A model generated the notes under the pieces. It was not told the origin of the DNA and did not search any database. It saw only the letters and a list, made by a program, of their open reading frames with translations. 64,000 nt of DNA from Dechloromonas sp. (lineage in GTDB: Bacteria > Pseudomonadota > Gammaproteobacteria > Burkholderiales > Rhodocyclaceae): the NCBI GenBank assembly GCA_011391255.1, contig JAABQV010000013.1, positions 1-64,000 on the forward strand. The letters are read 5' to 3'. Positions 42,485 to 51,543 of the stretch are shown in pieces (position 1 is the stretch's first letter; every line of letters starts with the position of its first letter). The translations under genes were made by a program, and so were the position numbers.

Positions 42485-45196
42485 GTGCTGTCCGGCTGGT
42501 TCATCCTCCTTCTATCGACCGTCTACATGGCGATATTGTTCGCCGTCGCCAGATTTGGCGATGCACGCGCTGATGCTGGCAAATCAATCATTTCCGCCAA
42601 TGTTTACGCCCTGTCTTTAGCGGTTTATTGCACCTCCTGGACGTTTTACGGCAGTGTCGGCCGTGCCACCTCAGGCGGACTTTCCTTCCTCACCATCTAC
42701 ATCGGCCCGACACTGATGCTGTTGATGACCGGCGTCATCCTGAAAATGATCCGCATCAGCAAGGTTCACCGCATCACTTCAATTGCCGACTTTATTGCCT
42801 CGCGCTATGGCAAGAGTCAGCTGCTGGCAGGACTGGTCACGATCATTGCAGTGATCGGGGTAGTGCCTTACATCGCCCTGCAATTGAAAGCTATCTCGGC
42901 CAGTCTCGATGTCCTGCTTCTCGATTCTGATGCCGGTTTTTTGCCCTGGTGGCTGGATTCAACTTTTCTGATTGCCGGACTGCTGGCCGTTTTCACCATT
43001 CTGTTCGGCACCCGCCATCTTGACGCCACCGAGCGTCATGAAGGCATGGTGGCGGCCGTTGCTTTCGAATCCGTAGTCAAGTTGCTGGCCTTTCTCGCCG
43101 TTGGCCTGTTTGTCACTTACGGCATGTTCGGCGGCCTGAGCGACCTCTTCCAGCGCGCGGCAGCCAGCCCCGAACTCGGGCGCCTGCTGCAACTGGATTC
43201 ATCGCGTGCCGGAACGTGGACCGCAATGATTCTGCTCTCCGGTCTCGCCATCATTTTTCTGCCGCGCCAGTTCCAGATCATTGTCGTAGAGAACGTCAAC
43301 GAATCGCACCTTAAGCGTGCCGTTTGGCTCTTCCCGCTCTATCTGTTGCTGATCAATATTTTTGTTCTTCCACTGGCTATTGGTGGGCTGCTCCATTTTC
43401 AAGGCCAGCCTTTCAATGCCGACACTTTCGTTCTCACCCTGCCGCTGTCGCGTGGCGCCGAAGGCCTGGCGCTACTGGTCTTTATTGGTGGCCTATCAGC
43501 TGCAACCGGCATGGTCATTGTCGAAACCATTGCCCTGTCGACCATGGTTTGTAACGATCTGGTCATGCCCTGGTTGCTGCGTTCATCACGCATTGGCGCC
43601 AGCAAAGATCTCTCACGACTGCTGATCGGTATTCGGCGTGCTGCGATCACCCTGATTCTGCTACTCGGTTACATTTATTTCCGTGCTGCTGGCGAAGCCT
43701 ATGCCCTGGTTGGCATCGGCCTGATTTCCTTCGCGGCAGTCGCCCAGTTCGCCCCGGCCATGTTCGGCGGCATGTACTGGAAACAAGGCACACGCGCCGG
43801 TGCTGTGGCTGGCTTGCTCGGCGGCTTTGCTGTCTGGCTTTACACCCTGCTGCTTCCATCCTTTGCGCGGTCAGGCTGGATCGGTAACAGCTTTGTCGAA
43901 CAAGGCTTGTTCGGCATCGCCGGACTCAAGGCGCAAGCGCTTTTTGGCATGAGCGGACTGGATGAAATTTCACATAGCCTGTGGTGGAGCCTGCTGGTCA
44001 ATCTTGGGCTGTACATCATAGTTTCGCTTAACTCGCGGCCGGATGCTGTTGAAGCCGGGCAAGCAGAACGCTTTGTCGATGTTTTCCGGCACTCTACCCA
44101 GGAAACCGATACGCGTATCTGGCGCGGTCGTGCCTCGATGGATGAGTTGGTCAACTTGCTCGAACGATTCCTTGGCCCCGCTCGCGCGCAACAACAACTC
44201 AGTATTTTTGCCAACGAGCGCGGCACGACAAATTGGCGCAACCTACCCGCCGATGCCGACCTCGTCCATTTTGCCGAGGCTCAACTGGCCGGTGCAATTG
44301 GCTCGGCCAGCGCGCGGGTGATGGTTTCGTCAGTCGCCCAGGAAGAAGAGATCGGGCTTGAAGAAGTTCTCGATATTCTCGATGAAGCGACTCAGGTAAG
44401 GGCTTACAGCCGCGAACTGGAAGCAAAATCCCAGGAGCTAGAAGAAGCAACCACCGAGTTACGGGCAGTTAATGAGCGTTTACGCGAACTCGACAAGATG
44501 AAGGACGATTTCATCTCGACCGTCACCCACGAATTGCGCACGCCACTGACCTCGATCCGCGCCCTTTCTGAAATGCTGCACGAAGACCCACGGATGGAAC
44601 TCAACGATCGCAAGCGTTTTCTCGGCATTATTGTCAGCGAAACCGAGCGACTGACCCGCTTGATCAATCAGATTCTCGATATGGCCAAACTTGAATCGGG
44701 ACGTGCCGAATGGACGACCAGCGAGGTTGATGTCCGTGATGTGGTGCGTGAAAGCATGGATTCGCTGGGCCAGCTGTTCCGCGAAAAGGGCGTCGCGTTG
44801 AGCGGCGAATTACCAGAAACTTGCCCACTGGTAATGGCTGACCGCGACCGCTTGACTCAGGTGATGATCAACCTGCTTTCCAACGCTGTTAAATTTGTTG
44901 CAGGTGAAACCGGCAAGGTTCATGTCAGGCTGAGCGCCGATGATGAACGGGTACGGATTGAGGTTAGTGATAACGGACCGGGCTTGACGGCGGATGAATG
45001 CACCGTCATTTTTGAAAAATTCCGTCAGGGTGGCAACACGATGACGGACAAACCTCAGGGAACGGGACTCGGCTTGCCGATCAGCCGTCAGATTGTTGAA
45101 TATTTTGGTGGTAATCTCTGGGTAGAAAGCGAGCCTGGAGCCGGAGCAAACTTCATTTTCACGGTACCCCTGCCGGGGCCGGAAGAACAACAGTAG
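42485..45196 (+). CDS. CrbS-like hybrid of sodium/solute symporter and histidine kinase
   Basis: 903 residues, GTG start. Residues 1 to about 500 form an SLC5-type multi-helix domain (CTSWTFYGSVGRATSGG, ITSIADFIASRYGK, TATERHEGMVAAVAFES). A linker (about 520-640) follows, then a coiled coil (SRELEAKSQELEEATTELRAVNERL) and the kinase: His in VTHELRTPL, N box (INLLSNAVKF), G1 DNGPGL and G2 GTGLGLPIS. No PAS domain is evident. CrbS-type proteins control acs in Vibrio and Pseudomonas; the gene follows acs here. Confidence 0.9.
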   Translation: MLSGWFILLLSTVYMAILFAVARFGDARADAGKSIISANVYALSLAVYCTSWTFYGSVGRATSGGLSFLTIYIGPTLMLLMTGVILKMIRISKVHRITSIADFIASRYGKSQLLAGLVTIIAVIGVVPYIALQLKAISASLDVLLLDSDAGFLPWWLDSTFLIAGLLAVFTILFGTRHLDATERHEGMVAAVAFESVVKLLAFLAVGLFVTYGMFGGLSDLFQRAAASPELGRLLQLDSSRAGTWTAMILLSGLAIIFLPRQFQIIVVENVNESHLKRAVWLFPLYLLLINIFVLPLAIGGLLHFQGQPFNADTFVLTLPLSRGAEGLALLVFIGGLSAATGMVIVETIALSTMVCNDLVMPWLLRSSRIGASKDLSRLLIGIRRAAITLILLLGYIYFRAAGEAYALVGIGLISFAAVAQFAPAMFGGMYWKQGTRAGAVAGLLGGFAVWLYTLLLPSFARSGWIGNSFVEQGLFGIAGLKAQALFGMSGLDEISHSLWWSLLVNLGLYIIVSLNSRPDAVEAGQAERFVDVFRHSTQETDTRIWRGRASMDELVNLLERFLGPARAQQQLSIFANERGTTNWRNLPADADLVHFAEAQLAGAIGSASARVMVSSVAQEEEIGLEEVLDILDEATQVRAYSRELEAKSQELEEATTELRAVNERLRELDKMKDDFISTVTHELRTPLTSIRALSEMLHEDPRMELNDRKRFLGIIVSETERLTRLINQILDMAKLESGRAEWTTSEVDVRDVVRESMDSLGQLFREKGVALSGELPETCPLVMADRDRLTQVMINLLSNAVKFVAGETGKVHVRLSADDERVRIEVSDNGPGLTADECTVIFEKFRQGGNTMTDKPQGTGLGLPISRQIVEYFGGNLWVESEPGAGANFIFTVPLPGPEEQQ

Positions 45197-45209
45197 GGAG
45201 ACAAAAAGC

Positions 45210-45581
45210 ATGGCCCATAAAATCTTGATCGTTGACGACGAACCCAATATCGTCATTTCGCTCGAATTTCTAATGAAAAAGGAAGGTTTCGAGGTCGCTG
45301 TCGCTACAGATGGCGACGAAGCATTGGCCAAAGTAGCCAGCTTCGCGCCGGATCTGATGTTGCTCGACGTGATGATGCCCAAGAAATCCGGTTTTGAAGT
45401 GTGCGAGGCTCTGCGCGCCGATGCCAACAACGCCAGCCTGCAAATCGTCATGCTGACAGCCAAAGGTCGCGACACCGAAGTTGCCAAAGGTCTTGCCATC
45501 GGCGCTGATGCCTACATGACCAAGCCTTTTTCGACCAAGGAATTGGTCGCCAAGGTGAAGTCGATGCTTGGGGTGTGCTGA
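45210..45581 (+). CDS. Single-domain response regulator
   Basis: 123-residue CheY-like receiver with no output domain. The acidic pocket (VDDEP), phospho-Asp (LLDVMMPKKSG), Thr (MLTAKG) and Lys (TKPFST) are intact. It follows the CrbS-like kinase by 13 bases and is its likely partner. Known CrbR proteins carry a LuxR-type DNA-binding domain; here that is missing, so output must go through another protein. Confidence 0.93.
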   Translation: MAHKILIVDDEPNIVISLEFLMKKEGFEVAVATDGDEALAKVASFAPDLMLLDVMMPKKSGFEVCEALRADANNASLQIVMLTAKGRDTEVAKGLAIGADAYMTKPFSTKELVAKVKSMLGVC

Positions 45582-45650
45582 TCAGATTGGTCGCGGTCAA
45601 CGGCCAAAACCGGCCAAAAATTTGTCGCAAAAATCGCTCTGGATAAATCC

Positions 45651-47810
45651 ATGAAGGCAAAATACCGTTTCGCCCTTGCTGTTGTTGTTCTTGGCCTCCT
45701 GATGACCGGGCCATTTGTCGTTACCTCCCTGCTGGTCTGGCTCGACATGAAAGAGGCCGAGCGCGTCATGCTTACCGAATTGCTGCTCTCGCGCCTGCCA
45801 GTTGGAACCATGATGACGATAGTCGGCTTTGGTTTCGGCGTCATGGTGCTGCACAAGCTTTTCAAGCAATATGTCGAGGGTCTCTTGCGGATGGCCGAAA
45901 CACTGCGCATGATGCTCAGCGCCAACCGCAACTTCCGCGTCACCCTCGAAGGCCCGGTTGAGGTTCAACAACTGGCGCGCGCGGCCAATGATCTGGCGCA
46001 ACAGCGCGATGTACTGATGGACGATGTCGACGCGCAAATTTCACGCGCCAAAGCCTCTGTCGAAGAAGAAAAAAACCGTCTTGCTGCGCTGATGTCAGAA
46101 TTGGCGCAAGCCGTCGTCGTCTGCAACCTTGATGGCCGAATCCTGCTCTACAACAATCGCGCCCGCCTTCAGTTCAAGGCCCTCGCGCAAGGCCCGACCT
46201 CGGTTTCCGGCGGTGCATTGATAGGTCTTGGCCGTTCGATTTTTTCGATTCTCGAAAAAAATCAGGTGCAACACGCTCAGGAGGTCATCACCCAGCGCCT
46301 CGACGCCGGTAAGACTGCACTCTCCAACTTCATCACCACGACGCGCGGCGGGCAGTTATTGCGTGCCCAGATGGTGCCGGTACTTTCGGGAACTGGCGAT
46401 GAAAAGAAGACCATGTCAGGCTACGTGCTGACGGTTGAAAACATCACGCGCAGTCTTGAACAAGAGGCCAAGCGCGATCAAGCACTGCACTCCTTGACTG
46501 AGGGAAGTCGCTCGTCGCTGGGCAGCATCCGCGCAGCGATTACCAATCTGATTGACTACCCGGACATGGAAGCCGAGTTGCGCGAGCGTTTCGTGCATGT
46601 GGTTGATGACGAAGCGGCGCGCATGAATCAGCGCCTCGACCAGACCATGGCCGAATTCTCCGATTCGATGAAGACACGCTGGCCGCTTGAGGACATTCTT
46701 GCCATCGACCTGATTGCCGCCACTCAGCGTCGCATCGAAGACAAACTTAAGCTGCCGATCAAGACCGAAGAACTCGACGACACCCTGTGGGTCAAGGCTG
46801 ATAGTTTCTCGCTAATGTTTGCTCTGACCTTCCTTGCCGCCAAGTTGCAGGATCATTACGAAACGCGAGAACTGCGCTTTCGCCTGACTTCCGAAGGCAA
46901 GCTCGCCTATCTTGACCTGATCTGGGCCGGCGCAGCGATGTCGTCGGAAACCTTCTACACCTGGGAAATGGAAACCATGCAGGTTGGTGACGAAACTTCA
47001 CCGCTTAGCCTGCGTGACGTCATCGACCGCCATGGCGCTGAAATCTGGTACCAGCGCGAAAAGGCCGCACACCGCGCATTTTTCCGCTTCGTGCTACCGG
47101 TGGCGATGCCGGAAATCGCCCAAGATCAGGATGACAAAGCGCGCGACACTGGACGCCCCGAGTATTACGACTTCGATCTGTTCAATTTCGAAGATAAATC
47201 TATCGACCTTGACCGCAAGCTAAGTGATCTCGCCTACACCGTCTTCGATACCGAAACGACCGGGCTGGAGCCGTCGAATGGCGACGAGATCATCCAGATC
47301 GGCGCCGTTCGTGTCGTCAATAACCGCCTGCTCCGGCAGGAGGTTTTCAACCAGTTGCTCGACCCGGAACGCCCGCTCAAGCCGGAATCAATCCCGATTC
47401 ACGGCATCACCGAAGACATGGTGCGCGGCCAGCCGAACATTGATGTCGTGCTGCCCGCCTTCCACGAATTTTGTGAAGACACCGTGCTGATTGCTCACAA
47501 CGCCGCTTTCGACATGCGTTTCCTGCAACTCAAGGAAGAGCGCACCGGCATCCGCTTCATTCAGCCGGTACTCGATACGCTGCTGCTCTCAGCCGTGGTG
47601 CATCCGAATCAGGAGTCGCACAAGCTGGATGTCATTCTTGAACGTCTGGGGATCGAGATCGGCGGCCGTCACAATGCATTGGAAGACTCACTGGCTACCG
47701 CCGCCGTTTTCCTCAAAATGATCCCGATGCTCGAAGAAATGGGTATCGTCACCGTCCGCCAGGCGCTGGAAGCCTCCGAAAAAACGTATTTCGCCCGTAT
47801 AAAATACTAA
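45651..47810 (+). CDS. Membrane pseudo-kinase sensor fused to DEDDh 3'-5' exonuclease
   Basis: 719 residues. Two transmembrane helices (ALAVVVLGLLMTGPFVVTSLLVW, GTMMTIVGFGFGVMVLHKL) with almost no periplasmic loop, a HAMP-like and coiled segment, a PAS-like domain (SELAQAVVVCNLDGRILLYNNRA, about 150-270), then a DHp-like region where the phospho-His is missing (LTEGSRSSLGSIRAAI) and no clear ATP-binding boxes. From about residue 530 a DnaQ-like exonuclease is complete: DTETTG, IAHNAAFDMRFL and GRHNALEDSLA supply the DEDDh residues. It is not the housekeeping Pol III epsilon. Confidence 0.88.
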   Translation: MKAKYRFALAVVVLGLLMTGPFVVTSLLVWLDMKEAERVMLTELLLSRLPVGTMMTIVGFGFGVMVLHKLFKQYVEGLLRMAETLRMMLSANRNFRVTLEGPVEVQQLARAANDLAQQRDVLMDDVDAQISRAKASVEEEKNRLAALMSELAQAVVVCNLDGRILLYNNRARLQFKALAQGPTSVSGGALIGLGRSIFSILEKNQVQHAQEVITQRLDAGKTALSNFITTTRGGQLLRAQMVPVLSGTGDEKKTMSGYVLTVENITRSLEQEAKRDQALHSLTEGSRSSLGSIRAAITNLIDYPDMEAELRERFVHVVDDEAARMNQRLDQTMAEFSDSMKTRWPLEDILAIDLIAATQRRIEDKLKLPIKTEELDDTLWVKADSFSLMFALTFLAAKLQDHYETRELRFRLTSEGKLAYLDLIWAGAAMSSETFYTWEMETMQVGDETSPLSLRDVIDRHGAEIWYQREKAAHRAFFRFVLPVAMPEIAQDQDDKARDTGRPEYYDFDLFNFEDKSIDLDRKLSDLAYTVFDTETTGLEPSNGDEIIQIGAVRVVNNRLLRQEVFNQLLDPERPLKPESIPIHGITEDMVRGQPNIDVVLPAFHEFCEDTVLIAHNAAFDMRFLQLKEERTGIRFIQPVLDTLLLSAVVHPNQESHKLDVILERLGIEIGGRHNALEDSLATAAVFLKMIPMLEEMGIVTVRQALEASEKTYFARIKY

Positions 47811-47811
47811 C

Positions 47812-48879
47812 TTGCCCTTCTCAACCGAACGCGCTTTTCCCTGTAAGCAACTTGCCAGTACCGAAATTGCGCTAAATGCGCTTGCCGATTTGGCGAGTGC
47901 GCCAGCGCTGGCCAGCCAGTTAACCGGATTTGCCCACCGTCTGGCGAAAAGCGGACTGGGTGGAGAAGCCGCGACGCGCATCATTTCCGGCCTGAATGAC
48001 CGGTTAACCGCAAGAATCATCGAACTCTGCGCCCGCAAGCACCGTTTACCAACGGTCTCCTGGTGCTGGCTCGCACTCGGTTCCGAAGGCAGGCACGAAC
48101 AAACCTTTGTCACCGACCAGGACAACGGCCTGATATTTAGCGCTACCGACCGTCAGGAGGCTGAGGCGCTGCGTGCGCTCTTTTTGCCCTTTGCCAACGA
48201 GGTAAATCAACACCTTGCCAACTGCGGCTTCAAGCTTTGCAGCGGCCAGATCATGGCCGGCAACCCGGCCTGGTGCCTCTCGCACGATGAGTGGAAAAGC
48301 CAGTTCATGGACTGGGTGCGCCATCCTGAACCAACCGCCCTGCTCAATGCCAGCATTTTCTTTGACCTGCGCCCGCTTTATGGCGATCACACCCTGGCCG
48401 AAAATCTGCGTACCCTGCTGCTCTCGATGACCAGTGACACCCCCGCCTTTCTCCATTTAATGGCAGCCAATGCCGTTCAAGCCATGGTGCCCTTGAGTTT
48501 TCTCGGTGAAGTCAGCGACGGTGGCAAGAGCGGCGATGGTATCGATCTGAAAAAATACGGCAGCCGGATTTTTGTCGACGCCGCCCGGATTTTTGCCCTG
48601 GCGACGAGAACCCGCCCGGTTAATACCAGCGAACGACTTCTGGAAGCTGGCGCCGGTTGCGGATTGACAAGGGAAGAGCTTGCTGCGGTCAACGCCGCTT
48701 TTGGCCATATTTTGCGGTTGCGCCTTGAGCATCAACTGGGCGAGATTGCAGCTGGTCATGAGGCAGGACTGGGAATCAAAATGGCTTCGTTGCACGACAT
48801 CGACAAAGCCATTTTGCGTGAATCACTCAAACAAGCCCGGCGCCTTCAACAGCGTCTCAAATTAAACTACGCACTTTAA
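47812..48879 (+). CDS. DUF294-type putative nucleotidyltransferase
   Basis: 355 residues, TTG start immediately after the exonuclease gene. The nucleotidyltransferase-like motif LGSEGRHEQTFVTDQDNGLIF keeps the DxDN pattern seen in GlnD-like enzymes, followed by the DUF294 C-terminal helical domain (KKYGSRIFVDAARIFALA). It is a shorter paralogue of the next gene, lacking the sensory N-terminus. Substrate unknown. Confidence 0.85.
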   Translation: MPFSTERAFPCKQLASTEIALNALADLASAPALASQLTGFAHRLAKSGLGGEAATRIISGLNDRLTARIIELCARKHRLPTVSWCWLALGSEGRHEQTFVTDQDNGLIFSATDRQEAEALRALFLPFANEVNQHLANCGFKLCSGQIMAGNPAWCLSHDEWKSQFMDWVRHPEPTALLNASIFFDLRPLYGDHTLAENLRTLLLSMTSDTPAFLHLMAANAVQAMVPLSFLGEVSDGGKSGDGIDLKKYGSRIFVDAARIFALATRTRPVNTSERLLEAGAGCGLTREELAAVNAAFGHILRLRLEHQLGEIAAGHEAGLGIKMASLHDIDKAILRESLKQARRLQQRLKLNYAL

Positions 48880-48906
48880 ACACTTTAAAAACAGACAGAG
48901 GTTGTT

Positions 48907-50862
48907 GTGACTACAGTAGATCAAAGCATTGCGAAAACCGAGGAAGCGCTTCGCTCAGCAGGTCGGCAACGTTTGGCCGTGGCAAGCACCGGGTTTTTGA
49001 AAAAACATGCGCCGTTCAACAAGATGAAGAGCGCTGCCCTGCAAGAATTCGCGCAAAAGGCGCAGCTGGCTTTTTACCCGGCCGGTAGCACCATCGTCGG
49101 ACCGGAATCGGGCAATGTCCGCTTTTTCTACCTGATCGAATCCGGCAAGGTACAAGCCCGCCAGGCCGGCGAAGTCACCGTTACCGAATACTCCATCCTC
49201 AGTTTGAGCCCCGGCGAGAGCTTTCCGATTGGTGCCGTCACTGCCGGTCGCCCCTCAACCAATAACTACCTGGCGGTGGAAGACACTTATTGTTACCAGT
49301 TGCCGGCTGAAGATTTCATGGTGCTAATGAGCACCAGCCCGGAGTTTTCGCTGTTTTGCACGCAATACATTGCCAGCCTTCTCAACCAGTCACGCCAGCA
49401 ATTGCAACAACAATTTGCCCAGCTTGCCAGCGAGCAGCAAACGCTCAACTCGCCGCTATCCGGCGTTGGCGCCCGCTCACCGGTCAGCATCGCACCAGAA
49501 ACATCGGTACGCTCGGCGCTGGAAACCATGTCAAAAGCGCGAATTGGTTCTTTGGTGATTGCCGGCGAAGACAAAAGGCCGGTGGGCATTTTCACCCGCT
49601 CCGACCTGCTTGATCGCGTCGTTCTCGCCGATTTGCCGCAGAGTGCGCCGATCAGCCAGGCGATGTCAGCGACGCCCTTCATGCTTGAAGAGCAGGCCAC
49701 CGCCTACGATGCGATGCTGGCGATGGCGACACACGGCATCCGCCATGTTCTGGTTACCGATGCCGAAGGTCGCCTCACCGGCGTCGTTTCCGAGCGTGAC
49801 CTGTTTGCGCTGCAGCGCGTTGGCTTGCGCCAGATTCGCCAGACCATTGAAGAAGCCGTCAATGTCGAAGCCTTGCAGCAATCGGTCATTGACGTTCGCC
49901 AGCTCTCCTTCAACATGCTGGCACAAGGCATTGGCGCCGAGCAGATGACCCAGTTCATTTCGGCGCTCAACGATGCAATCACCCGCCGCGTTCTCCAGCT
50001 CAATCTTGAGAACCACAATTTCGACGGCATCGAGTGGGCCTGGCTGGCCTTTGGCTCCGAAGGACGTGACGAGCAGACCTTCAGTACCGACCAGGATAAC
50101 GGGATTGTCTTTGTTTGCGACGATGACGATGCGCTTGAAGGCCTGCGCCAGCGTTTTCTGGCTTTTGCCGTCGAAGCCAACCGCGACCTTGACCGCTGCG
50201 GCTTTCCGCTCTGCAAAGGCAACATCATGGCGAGCAACCCGCAGTGGTGCCTTTCGCTTAAGGAGTGGAAAAACCAGTTCAGCAACTGGATCCGTAACCC
50301 GCATCCGGATGCGCTGCTCAACGCCACCATCTTCTTCGATTTCCGCCCGCTGTTCGGCAAGGCCGATCTTGCTGAAGCGATGCGTAAGCACCTGCTGGCG
50401 CATACCGCCGATAACCCGATGTTCCTCCGCTCAATGGCGAAAAACGCCCTTGATGTCGAGCCGCCACTCGGCAAGATCCGTGATTTCCTGACCGATCTCG
50501 AACCCGGCCAGCCGGGCAAGATTGACCTTAAGAAATACGGTTCACGCATTTTTGTCGACGTCGCACGGATTTACGCTCTGGCCAGCGGCGTGCACAACAC
50601 CAACTCGGTACAGCGCCTGCGCATCGCTGCCAAGCGCCTTTCCATTCGCGACGAAGAAATCAACGCAGTGCTGGAAGGTCTCGATTTCATCCAGTTGCTC
50701 CGCCTCCAGCATCAATATCTTGAAGGCGAGCCGGGTCGCCAGGGCGACAATCTGATCGACCCTGACAAGCTCAACGAACTGGATCGCCGTATTCTCAAAG
50801 AGTCTTTCCGTCAGGCGCGCAAGCTTCAGACCCGCCTCAGACTCGACTATCAGGTGCAATAA
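48907..50862 (+). CDS. Cyclic-nucleotide-binding/CBS/DUF294 nucleotidyltransferase-like protein
   Basis: 651 residues, GTG start. Domains in order: cNMP-binding fold (about 30-150; FYPAGSTIVGPESGNVRFFYLIESGKV), a CBS pair (about 190-310; ALETMSKARIGSLVIAGED, MATHGIRHVLVTDAEGRLTGVVSERD), the nucleotidyltransferase-like domain (FGSEGRDEQTFSTDQDNGIVF) and DUF294-C (KKYGSRIFVDVARIYALASG). This architecture is typical next to VC_2705-type acetate symporters. It probably senses a nucleotide and modifies a partner, which is inference. Confidence 0.9.
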   Translation: MTTVDQSIAKTEEALRSAGRQRLAVASTGFLKKHAPFNKMKSAALQEFAQKAQLAFYPAGSTIVGPESGNVRFFYLIESGKVQARQAGEVTVTEYSILSLSPGESFPIGAVTAGRPSTNNYLAVEDTYCYQLPAEDFMVLMSTSPEFSLFCTQYIASLLNQSRQQLQQQFAQLASEQQTLNSPLSGVGARSPVSIAPETSVRSALETMSKARIGSLVIAGEDKRPVGIFTRSDLLDRVVLADLPQSAPISQAMSATPFMLEEQATAYDAMLAMATHGIRHVLVTDAEGRLTGVVSERDLFALQRVGLRQIRQTIEEAVNVEALQQSVIDVRQLSFNMLAQGIGAEQMTQFISALNDAITRRVLQLNLENHNFDGIEWAWLAFGSEGRDEQTFSTDQDNGIVFVCDDDDALEGLRQRFLAFAVEANRDLDRCGFPLCKGNIMASNPQWCLSLKEWKNQFSNWIRNPHPDALLNATIFFDFRPLFGKADLAEAMRKHLLAHTADNPMFLRSMAKNALDVEPPLGKIRDFLTDLEPGQPGKIDLKKYGSRIFVDVARIYALASGVHNTNSVQRLRIAAKRLSIRDEEINAVLEGLDFIQLLRLQHQYLEGEPGRQGDNLIDPDKLNELDRRILKESFRQARKLQTRLRLDYQVQ

Positions 50863-50863
50863 G

Positions 50864-51532
50864 GTGCTCGGGCTAAAAAACATACTAATGCGCGGCAAAT
50901 CGGCTAAAGCCGGCCTGCCAGCTGACATTCAGCAGGCAATCAGCGACTGGCACGCCAGCCAAGGTCCTGATCTGGCCGACGCTCACTATCGCACGCGCTA
51001 TGTCGTGCTTGACCTCAACACCTCCGGCTTCAATCCGGCGCAGGATAAGCTGCTCGGCTTATCCGCCATCGCCCTGACTCAGGGTGGCTGCATCGTTCCG
51101 GATGATTGCATTTCACTGGATTTTTCCGGACTTGAAAACGACGCTGTTGCGGTCGACCGCCAATTAACGGCATTTTTACAATTTACTGCCAAGGCGCCGC
51201 TGGTTTGCTACCACTGGGCATTTCTCAGTGCTTTTCTGGAACGCGCTTACAAGGAACACCTGGGCGTCGACCTGAAGCCACCAGTGATTGATCTGGCCTG
51301 GCTACTGCCGGCATTTTTCAACGACATGGGGCAGTCCGCACAACCGCTGGACAACTGGCTAGAGCGCTTTGGCATGGCTTCTGAAGGGCGCCGCGACTCG
51401 ATGGCCAACGCCCTCGCCCTCGCCCGTCTGATGCAACGCCTGCTGTCGCGGGCGATCGACAAAGACATCACCAGCGCTGCCGAACTCGTTGAAGAAACGG
51501 CTGCAACCACTCATTTGCGCCACGGTTACTGA
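50864..51532 (+). CDS. Degenerate DnaQ-like exonuclease fold
   Basis: 222 residues, GTG start. It aligns with DEDDh exonucleases, but the active site is eroded: the motif I D-x-E is D50-L-N52, the motif II Asp is Leu121 (YHWAFLSAFL), and the motif III His and Asp are Arg177 and Asn182 (GRRDSMANALA). Only the first Asp remains. It should not cleave DNA or RNA and may bind a nucleic acid or a partner. It lies one base after the preceding stop. Confidence 0.8.
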   Translation: MLGLKNILMRGKSAKAGLPADIQQAISDWHASQGPDLADAHYRTRYVVLDLNTSGFNPAQDKLLGLSAIALTQGGCIVPDDCISLDFSGLENDAVAVDRQLTAFLQFTAKAPLVCYHWAFLSAFLERAYKEHLGVDLKPPVIDLAWLLPAFFNDMGQSAQPLDNWLERFGMASEGRRDSMANALALARLMQRLLSRAIDKDITSAAELVEETAATTHLRHGY

Positions 51533-51543
51533 GTCCGTCCGCT

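Noticed and set aside
45651-47810. Housekeeping DNA polymerase III epsilon subunit
   Set aside because: The exonuclease is a C-terminal part of a membrane sensor protein and not the free 240-residue DnaQ.
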